Below, in pieces: positions 22,331 through 33,393 of a stretch of 64,000 nucleotides of DNA. This DNA is from Ornithodoros turicata. Its lineage: Eukaryota; Arthropoda; Arachnida; Ixodida; Argasidae. Positions within the stretch are counted from its first letter, which is position 1. Each line of letters begins with the position of its first letter. The stretch lies in the NCBI RefSeq assembly GCF_037126465.1, contig NC_088203.1, positions 96,472,668 through 96,536,667 of the forward strand, written 5' to 3'. Both the position numbers and the translations under genes were made by a program. The notes under the pieces were generated by a model. It worked only from the letters and a program-made list of their open reading frames with translations, searched no databases and was not told the origin of the DNA.

Positions 22331-23630
22331 AAAGGAAATGGCCCTTAGTCACACCGGGCGATTGGCCAGGAGTATGAGAGGGGAAATAATAGTTCCAGGG
22401 GGACGGGCGGGCGTTGTACAGACTCGGGCGGTGGAGGGGTTAGGTGATCAGGCTACTGATGCAGGACGACTCAAAAGCGGCCGCAGGCAACGACGCTGGA
22501 CGCCACTTCGGGGATCCATTTCTCCGTGTGCGAGGCTCCGAAGGAGAGTAAGGACGATAAGGAGAAAGGGATGCCCTGTCTGGCGAAGGGCAGGGTGAAA
22601 TGGTTGCGGCGGGGCCTGTCGTACAGGCGACAGTGCAGCAGCAAATGCTCAGTGGTCTCGTCCTGCCCGCAGTGAGGGCACGCTGGCGATGGATGGGTAC
22701 CCGCGCGGTGAAGGTAAAAATTTAGAGGCAGGGCGTGGCATCGAAGGCGCGTCAGCAGGACTTCAACACGGCACAAAGGGCAGCGGTCAGCGTGCCACGC
22801 GAAGGAAAGGTGATCGCATCGGGGGTCAAGCAAGCGGTGTCCAGACAGCTCCAGCAGCCTCCTATATCTGGCCCGAGTTACTGCGGGCAATGGAGGTAAC
22901 AGGTCGATGAGTGGCCCATCGAGGGATGCCTTGGCCAGGTTATCATCCAACTCGTTGATAGAGAGGCCACGATGTCCTGGAATCCACGTCAAGACGACGT
23001 CCGTGATATGACTCGGAGTAAGGGACAGGAAGGTCTTCCAGGCGTCGATAGAGGGGTCCGACCGAGCTGCGATGACAGACAGAGAGTCTGCCAGGAGCAG
23101 AACCTTGCAGAATTGAGGAGGGACCACGCGGAGAGCCAGTATCATGGCGAGGAGCTCGCTCTCAAATACTGGAGTGATGTCCGGGAGGCGAATCGGGAAG
23201 TGCGCATCCAGCTGCGGGAAGACAATTCCAGCACCCGCCAGCCCGGCGGACGCGGAAGCATCTGTGGCAACAACCCGGTGAGTGTGGAACCGGCTGACGT
23301 GGTCCGTGAGGAGGGCCTCGAGCCTGGCCGGACGAGCAAGGACACGTCCAGGGAGGAAAGCTTCGACGATCAGCAGAGACAGGTCCCTCAGCGGGCAGGT
23401 GGGTGGTGCCAGATCAGACAACGATATCTTCAGGGGTGCCACAAGGGAGTCGACGAATACAAGTTGGGGGGTGTGGACCTGCACCACCGCCGAGAGACCC
23501 GTTCACGTTCCTGAGGGACTCATTGTGTCTGAACGCCAGTAGGTTCTGGCAGAGGGAAAGGAAGCAGTTCACTGACAGCAGGCGAAACCGGGTCTTGAGG
23601 GAAGGGATACGAGCTTCGACATAAAGCGCC
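22331..23630 (-). mobile_element. I-clade LINE 3' part, minus strand
   Basis: A long open frame (23487-22471) holds an RNase H domain with the four acidic positions in context: VVATDASASAGLAGAG, FESELLAMILAL, LLADSLSVIAA and GHRGLSINELDDNLA. A C-terminal CCHC-type finger follows (CPLCR...CPHCGQDETTEHLLLHC). A frameshift at about 23485 separates it from further upstream coding (VEARIPSLKTRFRLLSVNCF). The reverse transcriptase is absent, so the copy is 5'-truncated. It lies in the opposite orientation between two plus-strand LINE pieces, and the second tandem unit has the same arrangement. Confidence 0.75.
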
Positions 23631-23635
23631 TGGTT

Positions 23636-25570
23636 GGCTGCTCACTGGACAGAATCACGCAGTTTTTCACAAAAGTCGGCTTGGATATATCGGGGGACAA
23701 ATCTGCAGCGCTCGCCTTCACAAGGAAGCATGTGCACCGATATCAGCTGTTTCTTGCTGGCTCGCCGATCAAGCAGGTGAAACATCACAGCTTTCTGGGT
23801 GTCGTCCTCGACCTCAACTTGTCCTGGAAAAAACACATCGATCACCTTGACAAGAAGGTTCAGCGGTGGACCTCCGTCCTTCGTCATTTGGCTGGCGTCA
23901 AGTGGGGTGTGGATGAGCAATCACTCCTGGCTGTTCACAAGGTTCTTGTTCGTAGTTCACTTGTGTATAGCCTTCCTGTTCTTCACGGCATTTCTGAGAC
24001 GCAAGTTCAGCGGCTTCGGTGCTTCCTTGCACGCAGCCTGAGGATCTGTCTTGGCGTCCCCAGAGCTGCAGAAACGCGGATGGTCATCGCCGAAGCTCAT
24101 AACATACCAATTGAAGTCCTCAGGACGAGGGAGACTGTACGTCATTATTTACGCCTTATCGCTCATCACCGCCGTCACCCATTGACAGCAAAACTTTGCG
24201 GAAGCAAATCCTAAATTTCCCTCGTTTGTAGTAAAGCCAACAGTGTCTTCGTCTCCCACGTGGTCTCTACCACTGCCCTCTATCTCCCCCGGCATTCCGG
24301 GACTCAACGTTAAAAAAAAAAAAGTGCCACCGTCAGTCCTTAGCCAGCTGTCATTGGACATGATGGTAAGCGTCTACACTGAGCACACTGCCGTCTACTC
24401 CGACGGGTCCTCTACACCTGTAAGTTCACCGGCCGCCTTCATTATTCCATCGGTCCAGGTATCTCACGGGTATCGCCTGGCACATTGCACTTCCTCTACG
24501 TCCGCAGAGCTGTACGGCATCTTGTCGTTCCTGCGGTATGCTCTGCACGAAGCTCCGCGAATGTGGGTTGTATACACGGACTCCAGGGCAGCCCTGCAGT
24601 GTATAGAGAGCGTGGGTGCACGAGGTACATTGACTCCAATTGTCACGGACATCCTCAGCGACGCTCAGCGTCTTTGCGACGTAGGTCACTCCATCACTTT
24701 TCAGTGGATCCCAGGTCACTGTGGACTAAGCGGAAATGAAGAGGCGGACAGTGTGGCTGCTGTTGCCAGACAATGCCATGCGGTGATACCGAATATGTTG
24801 ACCCATGGTGACAGGAGGGCATTCTTGTCGGCGATGATCCTACCAATGGCGTCCCAACGATATCGCCGGGATATTACAGACAGGTTGCACGCCGTCGATC
24901 CAACTTTATCGTTTTCCCCCCCATGCCGTTTGCCCCGCTGTCTCACCTCCCTTCTGCATCGACTTCGCCTCAATGTGGCCTTCACCCCGCAGTTCAGACA
25001 CAGACTAGGTTATGCTTCAACCAGCTCGTATTCCAACTGCGGCATAGTGGCAAATATTCAACACGTCCTCATCGACTGCCCTCTGTACGGTTCGAAGAGA
25101 GCAATGCTCCGTTCCCAACTGACCCGTATCAACAAGAAACCGCTCAGCCTTGCAGCAATCTTGGGTCCTTGGTCTAACCCTGTGCAGCAACTGTCAATGC
25201 CTGCACTCATTCTATGTGTTCCTGACGTCTTCTAACCTGCTTGAACTCCTATGTCCTCAGAGCTGTTGCCATGAATGCGGAGATGTGCTCTTCACAGCAT
25301 TTCATCTCCGGTGGCCGACCGGATGAACTACTATCCCCATCAGTTACGACGCACCTGCGTGTGTGATATCTCATTTGCGTGTGTCATGTATGTGTGCGAG
25401 TGTGTATGCCTCATCTTTTTCATCGTCATCCCACTCATATATTAACCCACATGCACTGAGGTATGGTACCGCAATTGTTGCGGTGAATCACCTCATCCCA
25501 TAATCATTCATGTAGTAGCCGTTGTTGTTTCGTCTCTATGTAGCCTTCACTCCCCAACTCAAGTACTGGA
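23636..25570 (+). mobile_element. I-clade LINE fragment B with RNase H and 3' UTR
   Basis: Frame 23681-24214 covers the end of the reverse transcriptase and the connection (ALAFTRKHVHRYQLFLAG, HHSFLGVVLDLNLSWKKHI). After a stop and frameshift, 24243-25235 holds RNase H: TAVYSDGSS, TSSTSAELYGI, VVYTDSRAALQCIE and WIPGHCGLSGNEEADSVAA, all four acidic residues present. A C-terminal region ends ALILCVPDVF. About 330 bp of 3' UTR follows. It is 5'-truncated within the reverse transcriptase. The second copy at 35890-37830 is nearly identical. Confidence 0.8.
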
Positions 25571-26156
25571 TCGGACACTGTGACTAGAGATGCGAAGCCC
25601 CGAAAAAAAAAACGGAAATTTTGGGGAAAAAAGCAGTTTCTTTCGTTTTTTTTTTCCTTGTCTCCGGAAAAATTGCCCAAAATTTCCAGGCGACAACATT
25701 AAAAAATGTTAATTTTCGTGCCTTCGATGCGTCCTAACACGCCAACAGTGCCTTAGGTGCCTCTAATCCGCCAACAACCACCAACTTGGAGCTCCGTCTG
25801 GCGCCATCGCGTTCACACAAGGTCGGAGTTCTGGACTTCTGGTCAGACCACTGGGTCAGACTGGACGGATTGTTCCAATTGCCTATCGCTGAGTAGACAG
25901 CAGTCTCCTGATGCTCTGCTCTGCATTTATGCCTAGAGAGTAAAAACTACTAGCTTCTAGCTCATTGTATGCTGTGGCTTGGCCGGCAATGCTTCGACTC
26001 AGGGGAAACAGGGGGTGGGGAACTAACATCGGAGCATGTGCAATAGAGCGGCGATAAGTGTCTTGAACTGCAATGTACATACGCCGCTGCGCGCTGCGTT
26101 CCCAAGCAAGCAAGCACGAAGCACAGAGCAGCTTGCCGGCAGAGAAACACAACCGC

Positions 26157-26388
26157 TGGTGATGGTGGTGGTGGTGGTGGTGAAAGGGCTTGCCGTTGTC
26201 GGCCTCGCGTATGTGGGCAACGTAACGACTGACGCCCTGGGGGAATGTGCGTCCAGGGCCGACTTCTAAGGGAACTGTGCCGACATATGTCTGAGAGCGT
26301 CTGAGGAAAACCCAGGAAAAACCCCAGACAGCACAGCCGGCACCGGGATTCGAACCCGGGTACCTCCCAGTCTCGACGTGAATAGCCG
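26157..26388 (-). mobile_element. Ruka-like tRNA-derived SINE
   Basis: On the minus strand it begins near the B box GGTTCGAATCC (26356-26346), followed by CCGGTGCCGGCTGTGCTGTC, a TGGGGTTTTTCCTGGGTTTT block, and a CCCTGGACGCACATTCCCCC block; it ends in a (CAC)n tail at 26182-26157. This order is characteristic, as I recall it, of the Ruka SINEs of ixodid ticks. No A box is seen, so the 5' end is shortened. CCGCTGGTG lies on both sides as a probable target duplication. The site is empty in the second tandem unit (near 38409). Confidence 0.7.
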
Positions 26389-26403
26389 CTGGTGCGTTCG
26401 AGT

Positions 26404-26492
26404 GCTGGTGGAGAGTCAGAACGTACACTCGAACGCACTCTGGAACGTACAGCCGCTGGTGCGTTCGAGTGTACGTTCTGACTCTCCACCAA
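26404..26492. repeat. Perfect hairpin beside the SINE
   Basis: GTGGAGAGTCAGAACGTACA and the following bases up to CGAACGCAC are repeated exactly in reverse about 10 bp further on, giving arms of about 33 bp. The GCTGGTGCGTTCGAGTG word occurs here more than once. The second tandem unit has only one arm at this place. Confidence 0.7.
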
Positions 26493-26750
26493 TTAGCTGC
26501 GTCCTTTTCCTTGCTGCGCTGTGCCGTTTAGTAAATCTAAATACGCCTCCGAACCTCAAGAACAGAGAGAGGAGAGGCGGGCTGGGACCGGGCTTGAGCA
26601 TGGTAACTGTCGGGTGCGGGCTGGGCCCGGGCCTGCGGAGTCGGGCTCGGGCTGGTAATATATAGAAGACGTCGGGCCCGGGCCGGGTGCAGGCTGTAGC
26701 AGCCGGGCCTGGGCCGGGCACGGGCCTGAAAATTAGGCTCGTGCAGTGCT

Positions 26751-28259
26751 GTACTTGGAATGCAAAAAGTAATTTGTCAACTAATTTGCAAAGTTACCAC
26801 AGCGTGTCTCATCTTGCCCCGAGGATTGGGACAAGACGAGACAATCTGCATTTTTGAATTTCCTGTTCTGTATTTACTTTAGAACCGGCCACGTCCGTTC
26901 TGATTTACAGTTGAGAAGCTCTAGAACTCTGATCAGATCAGGGGGGGGGGGGATATACATTTATCAAAAGGAAAGGTCTGCCAGACCAAGGTCGGCATGC
27001 TATTCCGTCAAAAAGAAGAAGAAGGGTGGGACAGATCAGAGCTTTAGTGTGCGCCGTGCAAAATTTGAAAATTGGATTACACGATCGTGACTGAAACAAA
27101 TCCTATGCTGTGTGCTCCTTGCCATATCCTTTCCATGACAATGAAAGTTTCTCAGTTAGCGGTTGCTCGTGCCGCTGACAAACAACGGCTGAGCTGCTCT
27201 GCTTTGTTTCCTCTGAGTAGCGAGTGTGACAACTGGCCCGTGTGACAATTCTCCGCGGTCCCTCTACCTTTTCGGAAGACAAATCGCAGCAGTTCTGGTT
27301 TATTTCTGCGCATCTATACACGACTCTAACCATAGTTTGCAGCGCATTCATGCACTTTTGTTATTTCTTGTTATATACTTAATTTATTGTAAAGCGACTA
27401 TACTTCTTGGACTGCAACGCATGTGTAGCGGCCATCGCTATCGAATGCGTTCGAAACCCGTGTATTCACGTGTGGAGCAGCCGTTTCCACAAGCTGACTT
27501 ATCCTGGACATGTACGTTCTTTGACTTCCTCCGCCTGCAGAAAAGAGCGCGAGCTATGGCTTGGATACGGCAGACAAAAACGAGACGACGAGATATTTCC
27601 TTTCTGTGCCTGTTTTTCGTGAGCCTTCCCGCGTTTCCAGAACCTTTTCGTCCTTTACATTCTCCCAAAGTTTTCGTAGTCTCCTCCGTAGACTCCTATT
27701 GAAACTTCTATTGAAACGTTGTCTCCTATTGAGACTGCTGTTGAATTCGTTTGCCAACAATTGATAGGTCTTTGTTTTTTGCGAGGTCGTTCTTGCGTCC
27801 GTTTTCTTGCTGTCGATCCCTGCTGTTGGGATTGCTCACCGGCAACAGTAGAACTTTTTTTTTATATAAGCGTAGCGGGTATCATGTCGTACTATGTTTC
27901 TGTATGCAGCACCATTCATCATCTCAAAGTAAAGTTTCGGTTATTGTATGTACTAGTGCTGTCAACAGTCATGTAACGGGATTCTTTATTCATCCATCCA
28001 TCCACAGCTATACCACGCGTGCTCCATATCTCCACGTCTTCGACTAGTGGACGCAACACAGCAACTCTGGCCGCCTCATTTGTTTATTAGAAGAGCAAGG
28101 AACAATCGGAGAAATAGATGGGTATGAAGAACACGGAATACCCGCGAAATAATTGGCTGAGAGCGGCCGATGACGTTGCGCTAATTTCATGCGGCGAATG
28201 AACGCAGTAAGACATACGCGTGCAAATTTTATTTCCAGACTCTCTCTTTTCGGAGCTTG
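26751..28259 (-). repeat. 3' flank type of genes 3-6, copy behind gene 4
   Basis: This block is repeated behind gene 5 (38706-40277), behind gene 6 (47347-49792, split by a MITE) and in pieces behind gene 3. Landmarks are ATTTGTCAACTAAT, GGAAAGGTCTGCCAGACCAA, a CCGCGGTCCCTCTACC block and, near the gene, TTCATCCATCCATCCACAGC. The long ORFs in it (for example 27226-27702) change length between copies, so they are not taken as genes. The gene 4 polyadenylation hexamer is TTTATT at 28228-28233. Confidence 0.6.
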
Positions 28260-29962
28260 TCATGGTTTTATGAGGCCTAGTAAAATGTCAGCTGCGCGGA
28301 TAAGTCGACACCCATTTTCATGGAACGCGCTACCGATGCTGGTGTTGCCAGCATGGAGTCTTACATGATAAGGGTCTTCCTTCGTGTAAGTGGGCCATTC
28401 GGAGCCATCTGGTAAGGTCGGCCTTCTGTAAAACAAGATATACACGAGGTAGTGATAGCCTCTGAGTGGTGGTATGGCAGCTGTACTTACCCTGTGTTGA
28501 TGAAGTCTGTGAAAAGTTTCATCATTAGCATGCTCTGCTCCCGATCCAGATCTGTGTAGCGCTCTGGAAACCGAAACGGCATACCGAAGGTGTACTGGAG
28601 CTCGGTAAAGTGCGTTGCGCCCATCCACGGAGGAAAGCGACTTTTCACTGACCGATGGTCGAACACATAGAAGTAGACCGGGTAGTTTACTCTTGCGTAT
28701 GCTTCCGCAAAAAACTCTGTTGGACACGTAACCATGAGGTCACCAACGGCGTTTATCAGCGACTGAAGGATTCCTTCTCCCTGGTGGACGTTAGCCTTAA
28801 AAATGCCGGTGGTGGCATTTTGCAAAGCTTTTGGCAAGCGAGGATAGAAGGGGCAGGCAAGCAACGCAAGAGCCTCCGAGTAGGTCAATCCTTCAGGTTC
28901 ATAGTTCATGTTGAAACGTTCCGGGTCTTTGGCGTACAGGAATACGCTTGCTTCATGTGCAGTTACGCCGATTAATAAGGCATCAATAGGTACAAGATTG
29001 GGGTCCCGTAGTGTTTCCTGAAATGACAGTGGTAGGTAGCCGTGGCCGTACGACGGCGTGAAAGTAACGTAATCTCGAGGGTATTGTGTGTCTTCTGCTC
29101 GTAAAATGGCTTCAATTGAAACTGACCGTAGACATGACACGACCCTGATCCAATCGTTCCCGTCTACCTCACATCCGACGGCTTTCGCCAGCGTGGTGGC
29201 CAACTCGCGCCCAATTTCGTTCTGTGGTGGTATTATCCCGTAAGGACTCAAGCTCGCCATAATGGCACGACTTACAATCCCCGCATTTCGTGTCGCCAGA
29301 AGATGAAGACCTACGGCGGCGGAGCCTACGCTTTCGCCGTATAGTGTTATTGAAGTCCTGTCGCCTCCAAAAACTTCTGCATTGTCCCATATCCAGCGAA
29401 TAGCTAGCTCCTGATCCAACAGACCGTAATTTCCGGGCGAACTGTCCTCTCCAGTGTAGAGAAAGCCCAAACTTCCTAGACGATATGCTACGCTTGCTAC
29501 TACAATGTCTCCGACAGCTGCCAACAACTTTCCGTCGTACAGCTCCGTCGATGGCGTACCAATTCGGAAGCCACCGCCGTGGATCCATATCACAATTGAT
29601 TTCCTCTTGGTGCACGTCTGTGGGGCCCAAATGTTCAGAAACAAGCAATCTTCACTCACGATTCTCTTGTCTACAAGCCCGGGAGTGTCCGGCGGAAAGG
29701 ATCCGTTGGCTTGAGCGCATGCAGCACGAAACTCTTTAGTTTCTAGAACTCCTTGCCATGGTGAAGCTGGTTCCGGTGGTCGATACCGAAGTGAACCTAA
29801 CGGAGGTTTTGCGTACGGAATGCCGAGGAAGCGGCCGATGGGTATACCTCGTATCCGTTCAACGGCACCACGAATCCAACCACCGGTTGTGTATACTGTG
29901 ATGTCTGTTGCAACCGCTGTGGCCACACAAAAAATGAAGTACAGAATAGATTTGCGAGTCAT
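28260..29962 (-). CDS. Secreted carboxylesterase, paralogue 4 (two exons)
   Basis: Exons are 29962-28491 and 28425-28260, with a 65-bp intron; 545 residues. Its start, intron and final exon align base for base with gene 3, its partner in the tandem unit. Ser211 (GESVG), Glu337 (GVTAHEAS) and His451 (GATHFTE) are intact, with HGGG at 128-131 and signal peptide 1-19. Differences from gene 3 include GGWIRG for GGRIRG near residue 29, PDTPGLV for PDTPWLV near 94, RIG for RTG after the oxyanion hole, and changes at the base of the acyl pocket region such as YSEALALLA for YTAALAFLA. Whether these alter substrate preference cannot be told. Confidence 0.93.
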
Positions 29963-30274
29963 CTTACTTTCCAGTAGCATATATCCAGTCAAAGCTACCC
30001 GTTCCCTTGAAATACTTGAGGACTTCAGTCACGCAGACTATACGTAATGCGACGCTTGGAACAAAATATGCATTAGAGAACGACTGGTCGATCTCAGGTT
30101 GGTTGCTACCGGAAACATATGCTGCCACGCTTTTGACCTAGCATGTTGTATATCGCCTGCTTGCACCTGTTAGTGCTGTGATCGAAAGGGGTCGTAGGCA
30201 CGCAAACCGAAGAACGGCGCAAAAAGACACGAAATGTTCCAATAGGCAAACAGCAAGCGAGCTGGCGGCATATA
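29963..30274 (-). promoter_or_regulatory. Conserved 5' flank of gene 4
   Basis: Matches the gene 3 flank almost throughout and ends at the same foldback-element insertion site (TA at 30273-30274). The CCGGAAACA element is at 30108-30117 (TTTCCGG in gene sense). The E-box CAGGTG of the other copies is changed to CATATG here. Candidate regulatory DNA by conservation only. Confidence 0.35.
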
Positions 30275-32360
30275 CAGGGTGTCCCAGCTAAATGCGAACA
30301 TATTTAAAAAATATATATATATATATATCGCTTTCTCCGAGATGAAATCAATTGCAATATAGCATATGCTGAAGGGCACTCCTTAGGAATGCATTAGCAA
30401 ACTACTAAGGCAATGTCTTAATTAACTTTCAATAATTAACTCTTTAATTATAAAAGTTACGAAGTTGTCCCAATGAGAACATCTTGTCCCTTCAGTCACC
30501 TGATTCCGGGGCAGTTTTCAGAACAAAAATCCGTTCGATAGATCATCCGCAAAAAAATCGTGAAGGAACACCTTTTTTTTTTTTTTTTTCATTGCGCAAC
30601 TTCGGAGACGCGTCTTTCCTTCACCCACAATTTGACAGGGTGAAGGAGCACAGTGCCGCCCCATGCGTCGAAGATTAGCTTTAACTTGCGGAAACAAAAT
30701 AAAAAGAAATGTATCGAGTCACTCTATCGGAACTGCCCTTATCTTGGGTTGCATTTTCTGTTTTCTTTTAATTAAAGAACCTTCAGGTGGGCAAAAGCAG
30801 CACAGACCGACCGCTGTGGCGTCGCTCATGATCTCAGTTGTCTCGCGACGTAAACACCCAATTATTATTATTATTTGTTTTCTTTTAGTCTCTTTCGAGG
30901 ACGAAAGAGGCGATAGTGTGCTCTTTTTCTCTCTCACATTGGGGGTGAAGGAAAGACGCGTCTCTAGAGATGCGCAATGAACAAAATAAAGGAAAAAATT
31001 GTGTTCCTTCACGAATTTTTTGCGAGCGATCTATCCAACCGATTTTTGTTCTGAAAACGGCTCCGGTATCAGATGTCCGAAGGAACCAGATGTTCTCATT
31101 GGGACAACTTCGTAGCTTTTATAATTAAAAAGTTAATTATTGAAAGTTAATTAAGACATTGCCTTAGGAGTTTGCTAATGCCCTCCTAAGGGGTGCCCTT
31201 CAGCATATGCTATGCTGCAATTGATTTCATCTCGGAAAAAGTGATATATATACAGGGTGTCCCACCGAAAAAGGGCCAGGGGCTAAAAAAAAGACGGAGT
31301 GCTGGACACAAATGGAACCAATTGTACGTGCTTAGCAGTTGTGTGGTCTATCCAAAAATATTTTTTTCGTCGCCCCTTGTTAATTAATTAGCGGTAATTA
31401 ATTTTCTAACTTTTCAATTATAAAAGGTACGAAGTTGTCTCAATGAGAACATTTGATCTCTTCGGTCGCCTGATACCAAAGCCGTTTTCAGAACAAAAAT
31501 TCGTTCGATAGATCGTTCACAAAAAATTCGTGAAGGAACACCATTTTTTTCTTTATTTTCTTCATTGCGCATCCTCGAAGACGCGTATTTCCTTCATTCC
31601 CAATGTGAGAGAGTGAAAGAGCACAGTGCCGCCTCATGCGTCGAAGATGAGTTTTAACTTGCGGAAACAAAACAAAAAGAAATGTATGGGGTGACTCTAT
31701 CGCAACTGCCCTTATCTTGGGTTGCTATTTCTGTTTCCAGGACGCAAGAGGCGATAGTGTGCTCTTTCGTCGCCTCGTTTTGGGGGTGAAGGAAAGACGC
31801 GCCTCTAGAGATGCGCAACGAACAAAATAAAGAAAAAAATGGTGTTCCTTCACGAATTTTTTGTGAGCGATCTATCGAACGGATTTTTGTTCTGAAAACG
31901 GCTTTGGTATCAGGCGACCGATGAGATCAGATGTTCTCATTGAGACAACTTCGTAGCTTTTATGATTGAAAAGTTAGAAAATTAATTACCGCTAATTAAT
32001 TAACAAGGGGCGATGAAAAAAAATATTTTTGGATAGACCACACAACTGCTAAACACGTACAATTGGTTCCATTTGTGTCTAACACTCCGTCTTTTTTTTA
32101 GCCCCTGGCCCTTTTTCGGTGTGACACCCTGTATATATATATATATAGATACTCATTGAACGATGCGACAGCACCAGAGGACACGTGTTTCGCCGTGTTT
32201 GCGGCTCGTCGGCCCTGGGTAGCTGCGCATCGTTCGGGATTGGCAAACCAGGGGTCACTCTTATATATATATATATATACCCATATATACCCATATAACC
32301 AGGGGTATATATATATATATATATATTTTTTATATGTTCGCATTTAGCTGGGACAACCTG
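30275..32360. mobile_element. Full-length foldback element, CAGGGTGTCCCAGC family, with nested insertions
   Basis: The left end CAGGGTGTCCCAGCTAAATG is at 30275 and its inverted partner ends at 32360, both next to TA. The arms pair over some 250 bp (about 30325-30570 with 31000-31245), including GCATATGCTGAAGGGCACTC, a CAATGTCTTAATTAACTTTC block and a GTTACGAAGTTGTCCCAATG block. A second inverted layer holds GTCTTTCCTTCACCC words. Between right arm and right end it is interrupted by another foldback element (31253-32131) and by a 114-bp piece between TA runs (32148-32261). No protein-coding capacity is visible. Confidence 0.75.
31253..32131. mobile_element. 879-bp foldback element, CAGGGTGTCCCACCG subfamily
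   Basis: Ends are CAGGGTGTCCCACCG and, inverted, CAGGGTGTCACACCG, with TA on both sides. The inverted arms run more than 300 bp with few differences, through GGGCCAGGGGCTAAAA, GACACAAATGGAACCAATTG and TTAATTAATTAGCGGTAATT. The inner arms (GTTCTGAAAACGGC, TTCGTGAAGGAACACC) are related to those of the host element, although the outer 150 bp are not. It sits in the (TA)n run of that element and is absent from the first tandem unit. Confidence 0.8.
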
Positions 32361-32366
32361 TATATA

Positions 32367-33393
32367 CGAGGGGTGTTCAAGTCAAACTGGGACCTTCTGT
32401 CTCCTGTCTGTACAAACGGTTCCGAGACGGCCGTACATCAGTGCAAGACGATCCCGGCCCGGCTCAGAGCCCAGTGTCAGAGTTCCTGAGAACATCAAAC
32501 TTGTGGAGCGCCTGATCCTCAAGGGCCGACGGATAACATGTCTCGAACTGGCTCGAAAGACGGACCTTTCTGTGGGAACGTTGAACACTATCATTCATGA
32601 ACACCTCCAGTTTCGGAAAGTTAGTGCCCGTTGGGTCCCGAGGCAGCTCTCCGTGTTCGACCGGCAGAGAAGACGGGAAATTTCCCAAGAGCTAAGGTCC
32701 CGTTTCGACACTGAAGGACAGCCGTTCCTTGATCGGATCATCACGTGCGATGAAACTTGGGTGCACCATTTCACTCCTGAGTCTAAACGCGCATCAAAAC
32801 AGTGGAAGCATCCGGGCTCGTCAGCTCCCAAGAAGTTCCGAAGCACCCCGTCTGCGGGTGAGGTCATGGCCACGGTTTTCTCGGACAAGTCTGGCGTTGT
32901 TCATGTTGATTTTCTGCCCAGTGGTACCACCATCAATAGTGCCAGGTTCTCAGGGATGTGCATAAGGCGCTGAAGCAAAAGTAGCCGAGCCTCATCACCA
33001 AAGGGGTCCTCGTCCTACAGGACAATGCACGCCCGCATACCGCGCATCTCACGACACGCACCTTACAGAAACTTGGCTGGGAGTTGCTGCCACATCCCCC
33101 TTACAGTCCAGACCTCGCCCCCAGCGATCTCTATCTCTTCGGGACACTGAAGGCGTTCCTTGGGGGCCGCCACTTCAGCTGCGACGACGAGGTCAAGAAT
33201 GCGGTCGGATCATTGCTGCTACGCTCCGGTAAGGATTTCTACGCTGCTGGCATCCAAGCCCTCGTGAAACGCTGGGACAAGTGCGTTAGTGGAGCTGGAG
33301 ATTACGTTTAAAAATAAAACTAATTTCTCGCCTGTAAGTTCATTTTACTTTTGCGAAAATTGAAAAATCCCGGTTTGACTTGAACACCCCTCG
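32367..33393 (+). mobile_element. mariner element, copy 2 (1027 bp, internal deletion)
   Basis: It has the same ends and position relative to the MITE as copy 1. About 270 bp after the left end are missing, removing the start and first helix-turn-helix of the transposase. CDETWVHH is present; the second Asp motif survives as LQDNARPHTA and the third as YSPDLAPSDLYLF. A deletion after FLPSGTTINSA shifts the frame, and TAG follows in KALKQK. Unlike copy 1 it has no 1-bp loss near HFTPES and no stop in KNAVGSLLLRSG. The right flank is TG rather than TA, a later mutation. Confidence 0.85.

Larger units (their letters stand above)
25571..26750. other. Intergenic DNA between LINE B and the gene 4 3' flank
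   Basis: No gene is supported. It contains a SINE (26157-26388), a perfect hairpin (26404-26492) and a GC-rich stretch of GGGCCCGGGC-type words (about 26575-26740). The same stretch without the SINE is at 37830-38705 in the second unit. Confidence 0.5.

Noticed and set aside
22972..23514. 180-codon plus-strand ORF with charged residues
   Set aside because: It is the antisense shadow of the RNase H domain of the minus-strand LINE.
26575..26740. CpG island promoter
   Set aside because: The GC-rich stretch is a degenerate GGGCCCGGGC-type repeat present in both tandem units and not next to a gene start.
27226..27702. 158-codon ORF in the gene 4 3' flank
   Set aside because: Its counterpart in the gene 5 flank has a different C-terminus and the gene 6 flank breaks it, so the frame is not conserved.
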